DNA of 7,469 bases from DATJHM01 sp035493895 (GCA_035493895.1 DATJHM010000105.1:1-7469), one strand, 5' to 3'. Positions 1-6,104 are shown, numbered from the stretch's first letter. Program-made: numbers and translations. Notes: generated from the sequence alone by a model not told the origin.

Positions 1-15
1 TTGCATCCCTCTCTC

Positions 16-675
16 TCAGGCAAGTTCGTCCTTTGTGCTCCTGGCACCAAAGAGGAGAAGCGCCACAATCCGCTCAGGGAGCTGATCATCGAGCGGTTGA
101 TCCGTTGCATTCGCTCGCACCAGGATTGGCCCAATCGCAACCTCCACCAGAAAATGCGCATCGACTTCCATGGGCAGTTCACCACGGTCTTTGGCTCGCT
201 GAATGATCGCTTCGGCTCTGCTGAAGCGATCTCTCCAATAGGCCCGGCGCACCTCTTCTAGCTCCGGTTGCGGATAATGGCCCACCACAATCTGGTCAAT
301 AACTTTTCCTACAGGGGTTTGGATGCGTGCGATAATCCCACGCAGCAACTCCAGCAAATCGGTTTGCAGGGTTCCCGTATCTGGTGTGGGCGTCTCGGAG
401 GCGCTATAGTCTTGCAGCGCCTCTGCCACGATGGCTGCTTTGGTTCTCCAGCGGCGAAACAACGTAACTTCGTTGACTCCAGCTACAAAGGCAATCTCTT
501 TCGTTGTCATAGCCTCATAGCCTCGCTGGCCTAACAGCTCAAGCGTGGCTGCAAGCACTGCCTGTCGCACCTGTGCCCCCCTCCCGCCTGATCGTGGCTG
601 AGGCCGAAGGGAGCGAGAAACCTCTTCCTGATTGATGGCCTTTCTGGTGTTCTCCATAGGCAGAATATACCACAT
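16..675 (-). CDS. TetR/AcrR-family transcriptional repressor
   Basis: This is a 219-residue DNA-binding repressor of the TetR family, expected to act as a cytosolic dimer released from DNA by a small ligand. Numbered from the internal ATG at 657, the TetR_N domain spans about residues 27-75: helix 1 starts near AQVRQAVLAATLELL, then GYEAMTTKEIAFVAGV and the recognition-helix/helix-4 signature VTLFRRWRTKAAIV. The remaining ~135 residues are the variable, helical ligand-binding and dimerisation half; it resembles the C-terminal domain common in 'LYRRW-SKA' type TetR proteins, but the ligand cannot be read from it. The start is uncertain: ATG at 675 (219 aa) or ATG at 657 (213 aa, beginning MENTRK); neither has a convincing Shine-Dalgarno. 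It is divergent from the SDR gene, and two matching palindromes lie between them, so it probably represses both itself and the SDR. Family call is secure, target is inferred. Confidence 0.93.
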   Translation of the reverse strand: MWYILPMENTRKAINQEEVSRSLRPQPRSGGRGAQVRQAVLAATLELLGQRGYEAMTTKEIAFVAGVNEVTLFRRWRTKAAIVAEALQDYSASETPTPDTGTLQTDLLELLRGIIARIQTPVGKVIDQIVVGHYPQPELEEVRRAYWRDRFSRAEAIIQRAKDRGELPMEVDAHFLVEVAIGPILVRANATDQPLDDQLPERIVALLLFGARSTKDELA

Positions 676-688
676 GTCTTCTTACACG

Positions 689-705
689 AGCAAGTGTCAC
701 TTGCT
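689..705. promoter_or_regulatory. Operator O1, palindrome for the divergent TetR
   Basis: AGCAAGTG-T-CACTTGCT is a 17-bp perfect palindrome around a central T at 697. It lies 14 bp upstream of the tetR ATG at 675 and overlaps the candidate -35 of the SDR promoter (701-706). Its 8-bp arms are identical to those of the second palindrome at 735-751. Odd-length palindromes of this size are typical TetR dimer sites; assigning it to the adjacent repressor is inference from position. Confidence 0.8.
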
Positions 706-729
706 TTTCCTCAGATTCTATGGTATCGT
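701..729 (+). promoter_or_regulatory. Candidate promoter of the SDR gene
   Basis: TTGCTT (701-706), a 17-bp spacer, and TATCGT (724-729) preceded by TGG, which supplies an extended -10 TGn. The match is moderate (3/6 and 4/6) but the spacing is ideal. The -35 lies inside operator O1 and the predicted start falls inside O2, so repression of both steps is easy to picture. On the opposite strand TAGAAT (720-715) could be the tetR -10, with its poorly matching -35 region inside O2. No experimental start is available. Confidence 0.45.
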
Positions 730-756
730 AACAAAGCAAGTGACACTTGCTTTGTT
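730..756. promoter_or_regulatory. Operator O2, extended palindrome for the divergent TetR
   Basis: The core 735-751 (AGCAAGTG-A-CACTTGCT) repeats the arms of O1. Here the symmetry extends outward without mismatch to 730-756, giving a 27-bp perfect palindrome centred on A743. Centre-to-centre distance from O1 is 46 bp. The site begins about 6 bp after the candidate SDR -10, so bound protein would cover the transcription start. A lone half-site ACTTGCT also occurs at 770-776. Confidence 0.8.
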
Positions 757-894
757 TGGTCGCTGGACGACTTGCTCTATCGAGACAGAGCACCTGAACA
801 GGATGCTGACGACGGTTTTCTCTATGCCGTAGACATCGCCTCAGGCCAGACAATACGAAAAGACTCAGTTTTATCCACTATGAAAGGAAAAGAA

Positions 895-1599
895 ATGCCA
901 CATTCTTCACTTGAAAAAAATGCTCTTATCATTGGCGCATCTCGTGGCCTTGGCTATGCTTTAGCTCAAGAATATCTCAACTGCGGCTGGCACGTTGTTG
1001 CTACAGTGCGAAGCTTGAACCAGACGAAGTTGCATGCGCTTATGGACGCTGCTGATGGACGGCTTGAAATCGAGACGGTCGACATCACTGTTCCTGATCA
1101 GGTTACCGGGCTGCATGAGCGTCTTGCATCAAGAAAGTTCGATCTAGTATTTGTCAATGCAGGCGTGACCAATCAGCCGGAAGGCACAGTGGGTGAGGTG
1201 TCGACGGAAGAGTTTGTACGCGTCATGATCACCAATGCTCTCAGTCCCATACGTGTTATCGAGACCTTGCAAGATCTTGTCCCTTCGACAGGTACCATCG
1301 CGGTTATGTCCTCGGGACAGGGGAGCGTTGCCAATAATGTCAATGGAGGCCACGAAGTATACCGGGGGAGCAAGGCGGCGTTGAATACATTCATGCGCAG
1401 CTTCGCGGCCCGCCACGCCGACGATCCACGAACGCTCTTGCTCATGGCCCCGGGCTGGGTACGTACCGAGATGGGCGGCCCTCAGGCCCGTTTAAGCATC
1501 GAGGAAAGCATCCCCAATCTAGTCACAACTATCGATGCGCAGACAGGGAAGCCTGGTCTGCAATATCTCGATTATCTTGGTCGCACCGTGCCCTGGTAA
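895..1599 (+). CDS. Short-chain dehydrogenase/reductase (SDR family)
   Basis: This is a 234-residue classical-type NAD(P)-dependent oxidoreductase with a single Rossmann domain, presumably cytosolic. The cofactor glycine motif is GASRGLG (residues 14-20), with strand VVATVR and Arg39 after beta-2 (suggesting NADP preference). Asp63 is in the VDI segment, the NAG motif is at 88-90, a catalytic-Ser candidate lies in the SSGQGS segment (139/140), and Tyr156-x3-Lys160 is the active-site YRGSK. The length and the C-terminal ending GLQYLDYLGRTVPW are normal for short C-factor-like SDRs. The start at 895 is chosen because AAAGGA (883-888) sits six bases upstream; an ATG at 880 and a longer upstream frame lack such support. 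It is divergent from tetR and probably controlled by it through O1/O2. The substrate cannot be deduced. The ~160-nt leader is long if the promoter at 701-729 is used. Confidence 0.93.
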   Translation: MPHSSLEKNALIIGASRGLGYALAQEYLNCGWHVVATVRSLNQTKLHALMDAADGRLEIETVDITVPDQVTGLHERLASRKFDLVFVNAGVTNQPEGTVGEVSTEEFVRVMITNALSPIRVIETLQDLVPSTGTIAVMSSGQGSVANNVNGGHEVYRGSKAALNTFMRSFAARHADDPRTLLLMAPGWVRTEMGGPQARLSIEESIPNLVTTIDAQTGKPGLQYLDYLGRTVPW

Positions 1600-1699
1600 G
1601 CGCTGCAAATAAAGAAATAAGCAATTCTGGCGGGTGAAACTTCGACCGCTTTTGAGGTACTATGTAAGAAATCGGTACGAAATAAAGGAAGGATCAGCA

Positions 1700-2532
1700 A
1701 TGGTCAACGCAGCAACTTACCGTTCTATCATGCTCGGCAACATTCGCATCACCTATCTGCCCGATGGATATATTCTCTTCAATCCAACGGCCTTATTCTC
1801 TTCAATCCAACGGCCTTATTCCCGACAGCCACCGCAGCGGACTGGCAGCCCTATCAGCACCTGCTCGATAGCAATGGTCAGCTTGTTGGCAGCCTCGGTG
1901 CCTATCTGCTCCAGACGCCAGAGCATGCGATACTAGTGGACAATGGATTCGGTCCCCAATCCTTTGAGAGCGACCGCTTCAATGCGTATGGAGGCGAACT
2001 CCTCTCAAATCTTGCGCGTGCGGGACTCGAACCTGCCGATATCGACACCGTTTTCTTCACACACATGCACTCGGATCATGTGGGCTGGACCGGGCACAAG
2101 GTCAATGGCGCATTGGTCCCGACCTTCCCAAACGCTCGCTATCTCGTACGTAGCGCCGAGTGGCATCGCTTCGACAATCCGGCTGAGAACAGGGCAGGCA
2201 TGGCCGACGCGCTCAATCTGCTGGAGCATCGTATCGAGTTTGTCGAGGAAGGAGTATATATTGCGCCTGACATGAGGATTCTCGCCACTCCAGGGCATAC
2301 TGCCGGTCATGCTTCGCTCCTGGTGACAGCGGGCGCGGAACGGGCCATCATTCCAGGCGATATCCTCCATAGCACTATACAGATCGAGCATCCCGAATGG
2401 ACCAACGCCTTCGACCGTGATCCTGAACAGGCAAAGGCCATGCGCAAGCGGATGCTTCATGAACTCGCTCAGCCCTCAACAACCGGGGGCGCTACTCACG
2501 TCGCTGATTCGGTCTTCATTTCGCTCGACTGA
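1700..2532 (+). pseudogene. Metallo-beta-lactamase-fold hydrolase, frameshifted by a 23-bp duplication
   Basis: This would encode an MBL-fold metallohydrolase, a two-metal enzyme family including lactonases and other hydrolases. The ATG at 1700 is preceded by AAAGGAAGGA (1684-1693). The frame reads 31 sensible residues, meets a perfect 23-bp tandem duplication (1771-1793 / 1794-1816), shifts, and stops at TAG 1934-1936 (78 aa). The remaining domain continues in another frame to TGA 2530-2532. Deleting one repeat unit gives 269 uninterrupted residues, with THMHSDH (ligands His114, His116, Asp118, His119), GHTAGH (His192), GD (Asp213) and THVADSVF (His259), so every usual ligand survives. A GTG at 1936 overlaps the TAG by one base and could in principle restart a 198-residue fragment, but it has no ribosome-binding site and would lack the first ~71 residues of the fold. 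It lies 100 bp after the SDR, possibly in its transcription unit. Substrate unknown. Confidence 0.9.
1771..1816 (+). repeat. Perfect 23-bp tandem duplication inside the MBL gene
   Basis: Bases 1771-1793 and 1794-1816 are identical. The unit begins TATTCTCTTC and ends ACGGCCT. The five bases after the second copy (TATTC, 1817-1821) repeat the start of the unit, so the ancestral sequence had TATTC on both sides of an 18-bp stretch. That is the expected substrate for replication slippage. Because 23 is not a multiple of three, the duplication changes frame. Confidence 0.97.
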
Positions 2533-2568
2533 CATGTGTCGCAAGAAAGTGAGCAGAAGGAATAACGC

Positions 2569-2598
2569 TTGACAGACAGAATTGTCTTATGATACGAT
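2569..2598 (+). promoter_or_regulatory. Sigma-70-like promoter overlapping a short palindrome
   Basis: A perfect -35 TTGACA (2569-2574) is followed after 18 bp by TACGAT (2593-2598, 4/6). A palindrome AGACA-GAAT-TGTCT (2574-2587) occupies the spacer, the layout expected of a repressible, often TetR-type, autoregulated promoter. It points rightward towards the MFS gene, whose start is about 330 bases away. Either the transporter has a long leader or this promoter once served a gene now lost between them. Confidence 0.5.
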
Positions 2599-2638
2599 CA
2601 GCACAACTTTCAAAAAGCAAACAGTAAATATATCGATG

Positions 2639-2815
2639 AAGCAAGGATGGAATGTTGACACCCCTTCCAACGAGCATCCGTCGTCAGCATTCTTGCTCAT
2701 CGTGCGAAGGTGTTCGCGCCGCATGCGGCGCACCGCGAGGATGAAGACACGCTCTCCCATGTTCACTCTTTGTGGGCACACACGATCTCTTCTTCTCCGT
2801 CAATATCCTTCGTAA
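2639..2815 (+). pseudogene. Possible decayed TetR-type regulator fragment
   Basis: ATG at 2639 opens a 58-codon frame without recognisable domain. In the neighbouring frame the stretch 2689-2736 reads ILAHRAKVFAPHAAHR, which resembles TetR helix 1 and the following turn (pattern IL-A-KVFA-HG-HR), but no helix-turn-helix can be followed afterwards in any single frame. A TetR-style operator/promoter just upstream and an efflux pump just downstream make a lost local repressor plausible. This is inference on short, weak similarity; the region may simply be a leader. Confidence 0.22.
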
Positions 2816-2873
2816 ACAGGTGTGCAGCGTATCATCGCGCGAGACAGCTCGAACTTGTTTGAAAAGGTTCATG

Positions 2874-2898
2874 CTACTACTTCGCCTGGAAGTAGTAG
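2874..2898 (+). promoter_or_regulatory. Perfect inverted repeat upstream of the MFS gene
   Basis: CTACTACTTC (2874-2883) and GAAGTAGTAG (2889-2898) are exact reverse complements separated by GCCTG. The element ends 32 bases before the MFS ATG. A T6 run (2906-2911) follows seven bases later, so in RNA it could act as an attenuator-like hairpin; as DNA it could be an operator. The U-tract is not adjacent to the stem and the stem is AT-rich, so a simple terminator is less likely. Confidence 0.7.
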
Positions 2899-2930
2899 GA
2901 GAGACTTTTTTGCAAAGGTAGAGCTTCTCT

Positions 2931-4229
2931 ATGAACAAGTTAGCAGGTCCTACAAACTCGAACACATCTGTAGGACGCACGTCTTTCGTGCTTCTTCTCG
3001 TTATCGCACTCCTGAACACCATGGGGATGACGATCATTATCCCTCTTGTTCCGTTTCTCACGTTACCGTATCTGGCTCATCCGACGAATCTCGCAGCCGT
3101 CGTGGGATGGCTCACCGCAGCCTATGGTCTCTGCCAGCTGATCGCTGCGCCAGGTTTGGGTGTCCTGAGCGACCGTTTCGGACGACGCCCTATTCTCTTC
3201 ATCTGTCTCCTTGGTTCCGCGCTCGGCTATCTCATCTTCGGTCTTGGCAGTGCGCTCTGGCTGCTCTTTCTCGGACGCATCATCGATGGCCTGACGGGTG
3301 GCAATATCAGCGTCTTGTTCGGCTACATCGCTGACATCACTGAACCAGAGGATCGTGGCAAGTACTTCGGCATGCTGGGGGGTGCGGCAGGCGTCGGTTC
3401 TCTCATCGGACCCGCTCTTGGTGGACTGCTGGCAACAATCAACGATCGCGTCCCTTTTCTTGCCGCCGCTGGCCTTCTCCTGCTTACGCTCTTCTGGGGG
3501 TACTTCTTGCTCCCAGAGAGTTTGGACAAAGAGCACCGCATCCCCTCCATTTCTGTGAGCGAACTCAATCCCTTGAAACAACTGGCATCCGCATTTTGTT
3601 GGGCGAATGTGCGCTGGCTCTTGCTGGCCTGGTTCTTGTATGCTCTCCCAGTGAGCATGTTGCAGACAACGCTCACGGTCTTGATGAAGGACAGTGTCGG
3701 CTTCAATGCCACGCAGGCCGGTCTCGTTGTGACCCTGGTCGGAGCAGTAGACATTCTCGTACAGGGGGTGCTCGTCGGCTGGTTCCTCGCTATTTTGGGA
3801 AAGATCAGGCTTGGTCTCATCGCCCTGGTACTGGTCAGTATCAGCTACCTTGTGCTTGGTTCCATCGCGTTTCTTGCTATCCCCCTCCTCTTGTTGCTTA
3901 TCGGTATCATCCTCTTTGCAGGTTCGGGGAGCCTCGTTGAAAACGCTTTGCGAGGACTCCTCTCTGAAATGGTGGGACAGAACGAGCAAGGTCGTGTGAA
4001 TGGAGTAACACAATCGTTGCAATCGCTTGGATGGATTGTCGGACCACTCGTTGGCGGTTTCGTGTACACTGCATGGGGACCTTTTCAGGCATATGCCTCA
4101 GCTTCGTTCATCACTGTCCTCGCCATTCTCTGTCTCTGGATCGCTCTCCCGTTTCTCCAGAGACGGCAGGTAAAGGAGCAAACGCTCAGTGAACAAGAGG
4201 CTCCATTGCTATCGAGCGAAGAGGACTGA
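2931..4229 (+). CDS. MFS efflux transporter, TetA/DHA1-like
   Basis: This 432-residue inner-membrane protein has about 12 hydrophobic helices and probably exports a small drug-like molecule in exchange for protons. Helix 1 spans about residues 18-40. Motif A after helix 2 is GVLSDRFGRRP (77-87), motif B around Arg116 is GRIIDGLTGGN, and the antiporter motif C after helix 5 is GPALGG (160-165). Between B and C, GYIADITEPEDRGKYFG closely echoes the tetracycline-efflux type (YIADIT...R..FG). A central cytoplasmic loop lies near residues 198-225, and the tail 413-432 is hydrophilic and acidic. Length is normal and no frameshift is seen. The start at ATG 2931 is supported by AAAGGTAGAG ending 7 bases upstream. 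It is followed directly by an intrinsic terminator, so it forms the end of a transcript. Efflux role is well supported, tetracycline specificity is not. Confidence 0.93.
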   Translation: MNKLAGPTNSNTSVGRTSFVLLLVIALLNTMGMTIIIPLVPFLTLPYLAHPTNLAAVVGWLTAAYGLCQLIAAPGLGVLSDRFGRRPILFICLLGSALGYLIFGLGSALWLLFLGRIIDGLTGGNISVLFGYIADITEPEDRGKYFGMLGGAAGVGSLIGPALGGLLATINDRVPFLAAAGLLLLTLFWGYFLLPESLDKEHRIPSISVSELNPLKQLASAFCWANVRWLLLAWFLYALPVSMLQTTLTVLMKDSVGFNATQAGLVVTLVGAVDILVQGVLVGWFLAILGKIRLGLIALVLVSISYLVLGSIAFLAIPLLLLLIGIILFAGSGSLVENALRGLLSEMVGQNEQGRVNGVTQSLQSLGWIVGPLVGGFVYTAWGPFQAYASASFITVLAILCLWIALPFLQRRQVKEQTLSEQEAPLLSSEED

Positions 4230-4256
4230 AAAAGGTCTTCCCTGTCGTTCCCTTCG

Positions 4257-4287
4257 AGGGAGAGAAGAAAACTGCTCTCCCTTTTTC
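4257..4287 (+). terminator. Rho-independent terminator after the MFS gene
   Basis: AGGGAGAG (4257-4264) pairs perfectly with CTCTCCCT (4275-4282) across a 10-nt loop and is followed at once by TTTT (4283-4286). It lies 28 bases after the MFS stop. A smaller competing hairpin CCCT-TCG-AGGG lies at 4250-4260. This separates the transporter from the cupin gene. Confidence 0.85.
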
Positions 4288-4305
4288 ATAAACCTCGTCA
4301 GAAAA

Positions 4306-4314
4306 TGGCATAAT
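4306..4314 (+). promoter_or_regulatory. Extended -10 promoter of the cupin gene
   Basis: TGG-CATAAT (4306-4314) matches an extended -10 (TGn plus 5/6 of TATAAT). The -35 position is weak, as is common for extended -10 promoters. It follows the MFS terminator and precedes the cupin start by 37 bases, so the cupin is probably transcribed independently. Confidence 0.5.
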
Positions 4315-4351
4315 AACAAAAGACAAAATGCTATTTGTTCGAGGAGTATCG

Positions 4352-4714
4352 ATGTTACGCAAAATATCTCATGGAAGTATTTTTCCACGCGAGGATGGAA
4401 AGATTATCGACGAGCACTTTGGGGTGCTGCATACCCAGCAGGATACCTTTAGTCTGGCCCATATGATCGCACCCGCTGGCTGGCGTGAGCCTGCACAGAT
4501 CGCCGAATTTGACGAAATCGTCATCGTCACAAAGGGGGCCCTGGCGATCGAGGCCGATGGACAACGCATAGAGGTCACGCAGGACGAGACTTGTCTGGTC
4601 GAACGGGGCACGCGTGTGACCTATAGCAATGCCCAGCCCGATGCCACCTGTGAGTACTGGTCACTCTGCATCCCCGCCTTTCGCGTAGAGCGTACCACGC
4701 TGGAAAGCGAATAA
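4352..4714 (+). CDS. Small cupin-domain protein
   Basis: This is a 120-residue single-domain beta-barrel (cupin) protein, probably cytosolic. The barrel runs about residues 33-110: LAHMIAPAGWREPAQIAEFDEIVIVTKGALAIEADGQ corresponds to cupin motif 1, and ETCLVERGTRVTYSNAQPDAT to motif 2. The HxH pair normally used for metal binding is absent from motif 1 (PAQIAEFDE keeps only acidic residues), and motif 2 lacks its usual His, so it may be a binding or sensor protein or use other ligands. An enzymatic role cannot be asserted. The start at 4352 is preferred over ATG 4328 because GAGGAG (4341-4346) stands five bases upstream of it. It is monocistronic in appearance: own promoter, terminator upstream, strong hairpin downstream, and convergent with the oxidoreductase gene. 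Confidence 0.87.
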   Translation: MLRKISHGSIFPREDGKIIDEHFGVLHTQQDTFSLAHMIAPAGWREPAQIAEFDEIVIVTKGALAIEADGQRIEVTQDETCLVERGTRVTYSNAQPDATCEYWSLCIPAFRVERTTLESE

Positions 4715-4743
4715 TAAGAGCAATTCAAATCATCTTCAAACAT

Positions 4744-4783
4744 GCGCAGGCGTGAGACAGTATGTGCTACCTCACGCCTGCGC
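4744..4783. terminator. Strong 13-bp hairpin in the convergent intergenic region
   Basis: GCGCAGGCGTGAG (4744-4756) and CTCACGCCTGCGC (4771-4783) are perfect complements with a 14-nt loop. It lies 30 bases after the cupin stop, between two convergent genes. Neither side has a good T-tract (minus-strand exit reads ATGTTTG), so it may be a bidirectional transcript barrier or an mRNA 3'-end protector rather than a canonical terminator. Confidence 0.6.
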
Positions 4784-4856
4784 GTCAGTGTAACGAACGA
4801 GCACCCACAAATTCGATGAGCGCAAAGGCACGAGTCGCAGGGGGAGCAACCTACGT

Positions 4857-4888
4857 TCCCCGACATGCATGTTTTGCACATTCGGGGA
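4857..4888. repeat. Second inverted repeat between cupin and oxidoreductase
   Basis: TCCCCGA (4857-4863) pairs with TCGGGGA (4882-4888) around an 18-nt loop that starts with the palindrome CATGCATG. It lies 71 bases beyond the oxidoreductase stop on the minus strand. No T-run follows on either strand. Possibly a 3' stem-loop of the minus-strand transcript; function uncertain. Confidence 0.4.
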
Positions 4889-4958
4889 CACGAAGGGCTA
4901 CTTCTCCATTTGAAGTGTTGCCTACGGGAAGAACGACTACAAGAGGCCAGGTGCGCCA

Positions 4959-5981
4959 TCAGGAGACATACAGGATTGCCTTCCCAGCGATACGACGATC
5001 CAGAAGCCTCTGGGTCACCTCGACAACATCAGTCCAGGGAGCCTCCAGGCCGATGTGCGGATGCAATTGATCTAACGCCATCATCTGAGCCAATTGTCCC
5101 AGGTCTTTTGCCACACGTCTAGGCTTGATGTCACGAATGACTAATCCATGTTCATTTTCTGGTGAGTCAAATGCGCCATATCGATTCTGCAACGTCACCT
5201 CTGGATTTTCTGCGGCTCCCAGATTCACACAGATGCCATCTGTTTCGAGGAGTGTCACCGCGGTACGTAACGAGTCCCCGCCCAATGTATCGATAACGAG
5301 GTGATAGGGACCGAACGAGCGAGTCAGCGCGACATCTTCTCCTATCACCACCTCATGCACTCCTATTGCTCGAACACTGGCTGCACGCTCTGCGCGCCGG
5401 ACCAGGGCAATCACTTGAGCGCCTGCCTGCCTGGCCAGTTGGCAGGCAAAATGACCTACTCCACCTGAAGCCCCTGTGACGAGCACTTTCCGCTTGAGCA
5501 ACATGGCTCCTCTCTCCAGCTCATAGATATGACCAACATTCTCCGGCCCCCCGGTGATGAGCACTTTCCGCTTGAGCAGCATAGCCCCTCTCTCCAGCCC
5601 ATAGAGAGCAGTCAGACCTGCGATCGGCAACGTCGCAGCCTGAGCAAATGTGACCCCATCAGGAATCTCTGCAAGTTGTGCGGTAGGAACCGCAACACGT
5701 TCCGCCCATGCCCCGAAACCGACCATGCCAAAGACTCTGGCTCCAACCGCCGGTCCTGATCCATCGGCGGCTGCCTGCTCCACTACACCAGCCAGTTCCC
5801 ACCCTGGTCGCCATCCTGCTTCGGCACGGAGAAGCGCTGTACGTACCTCGCCCAGATTGAGCGAGATGGCAGAGATACGAATCAGGGCTTCTGCTGGCGC
5901 GGGGGATGGCGACTCAACCTCGTGTAACGCCAGACGTCCCTGAACGTCAGGATCAACAACAACTGCACGCATCGTATTCAT
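4959..5981 (-). CDS. Medium-chain NADPH:quinone oxidoreductase / zinc-independent alcohol dehydrogenase family
   Basis: This 340-residue cytosolic MDR enzyme is expected to reduce quinone- or enone-like substrates with NADPH. The N-terminal GroES-like domain covers about residues 1-125 (AEALIRISAISLN, GWELAGVVE, VGARVFGM, GAWAERVAVP, FAQAATLPIAGLTA). The Rossmann domain begins after it, with VLVTGASGGVG (166-176) as the nucleotide-binding motif, and the protein ends RRIAGKAILYVS. Zinc-binding cysteines are absent. The start at 5981 (MNTMRAVVV) is chosen because AAGGAG lies six bases upstream on this strand; longer starts at 5996 and 6038 lack this. The protein is about 26 residues longer than expected because residues 129-154 and 155-180 are a tandem duplication, the first copy reading TGGPENVG where the second reads TGASGGVG. 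It is divergent from an XRE/MmyB-like regulator, its likely controller. Confidence 0.9.
   Translation of the reverse strand: MNTMRAVVVDPDVQGRLALHEVESPSPAPAEALIRISAISLNLGEVRTALLRAEAGWRPGWELAGVVEQAAADGSGPAVGARVFGMVGFGAWAERVAVPTAQLAEIPDGVTFAQAATLPIAGLTALYGLERGAMLLKRKVLITGGPENVGHIYELERGAMLLKRKVLVTGASGGVGHFACQLARQAGAQVIALVRRAERAASVRAIGVHEVVIGEDVALTRSFGPYHLVIDTLGGDSLRTAVTLLETDGICVNLGAAENPEVTLQNRYGAFDSPENEHGLVIRDIKPRRVAKDLGQLAQMMALDQLHPHIGLEAPWTDVVEVTQRLLDRRIAGKAILYVS
5442..5597 (-). repeat. 78-bp diverged in-frame tandem duplication in the oxidoreductase gene
   Basis: Two adjacent 78-bp units encode residues 129-154 (5520-5597) and 155-180 (5442-5519). Both start LERGAMLLKRKVL. Hand alignment shows about 43/48 identical bases in the conserved part and much lower identity in the rest, so the copies have drifted. 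The N-terminal copy lost the glycine-rich loop; the C-terminal copy keeps it and continues into the normal Rossmann fold. Confidence 0.92.
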
Positions 5982-6104
5982 TTGAAACTCCTTCATTCGG
6001 GCAAGAGAGGCTTCAACCGAACCTTTCCATTCCATCAACCAACCGATGTTTCAGAATGATGAGATCAGATGACAAAGACATGAGCGGTTGCCCAGGAATC
6101 TTTG

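Larger units (their letters stand above)
2533..2930 (+). other. Gene-poor leader region upstream of the MFS transporter
   Basis: About 400 bases separate the MBL stop from the MFS start without a convincing intact gene. The stretch holds a promoter-like element with a short palindrome (2569-2598), a possible decayed regulator fragment (about 2639-2815) and a perfect 10-bp-arm inverted repeat (2874-2898). AAAGGTAGAG (2914-2923) is the likely ribosome-binding region of the MFS gene. The only plus-strand frame of any length starting at ATG 2639 encodes 58 residues with no recognisable domain. Confidence 0.6.

Noticed and set aside
694..894. N-terminal extension of the SDR to an ATG at 694
   Set aside because: The extension would translate through the operator region; ATG 895 has a good Shine-Dalgarno and yields the normal family start right before the glycine motif.
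3063..4022. A 319-codon open frame on the minus strand opposite the MFS gene
   Set aside because: Its translation is rich in charged residues with no domain and lies wholly antisense to a transporter with clear motifs; it is a shadow of biased codon use.
4762..5070. Small plus-strand frame crossing the 3' end of the oxidoreductase gene
   Set aside because: It overlaps the real gene antisense, has no ribosome-binding site and no recognisable domain.
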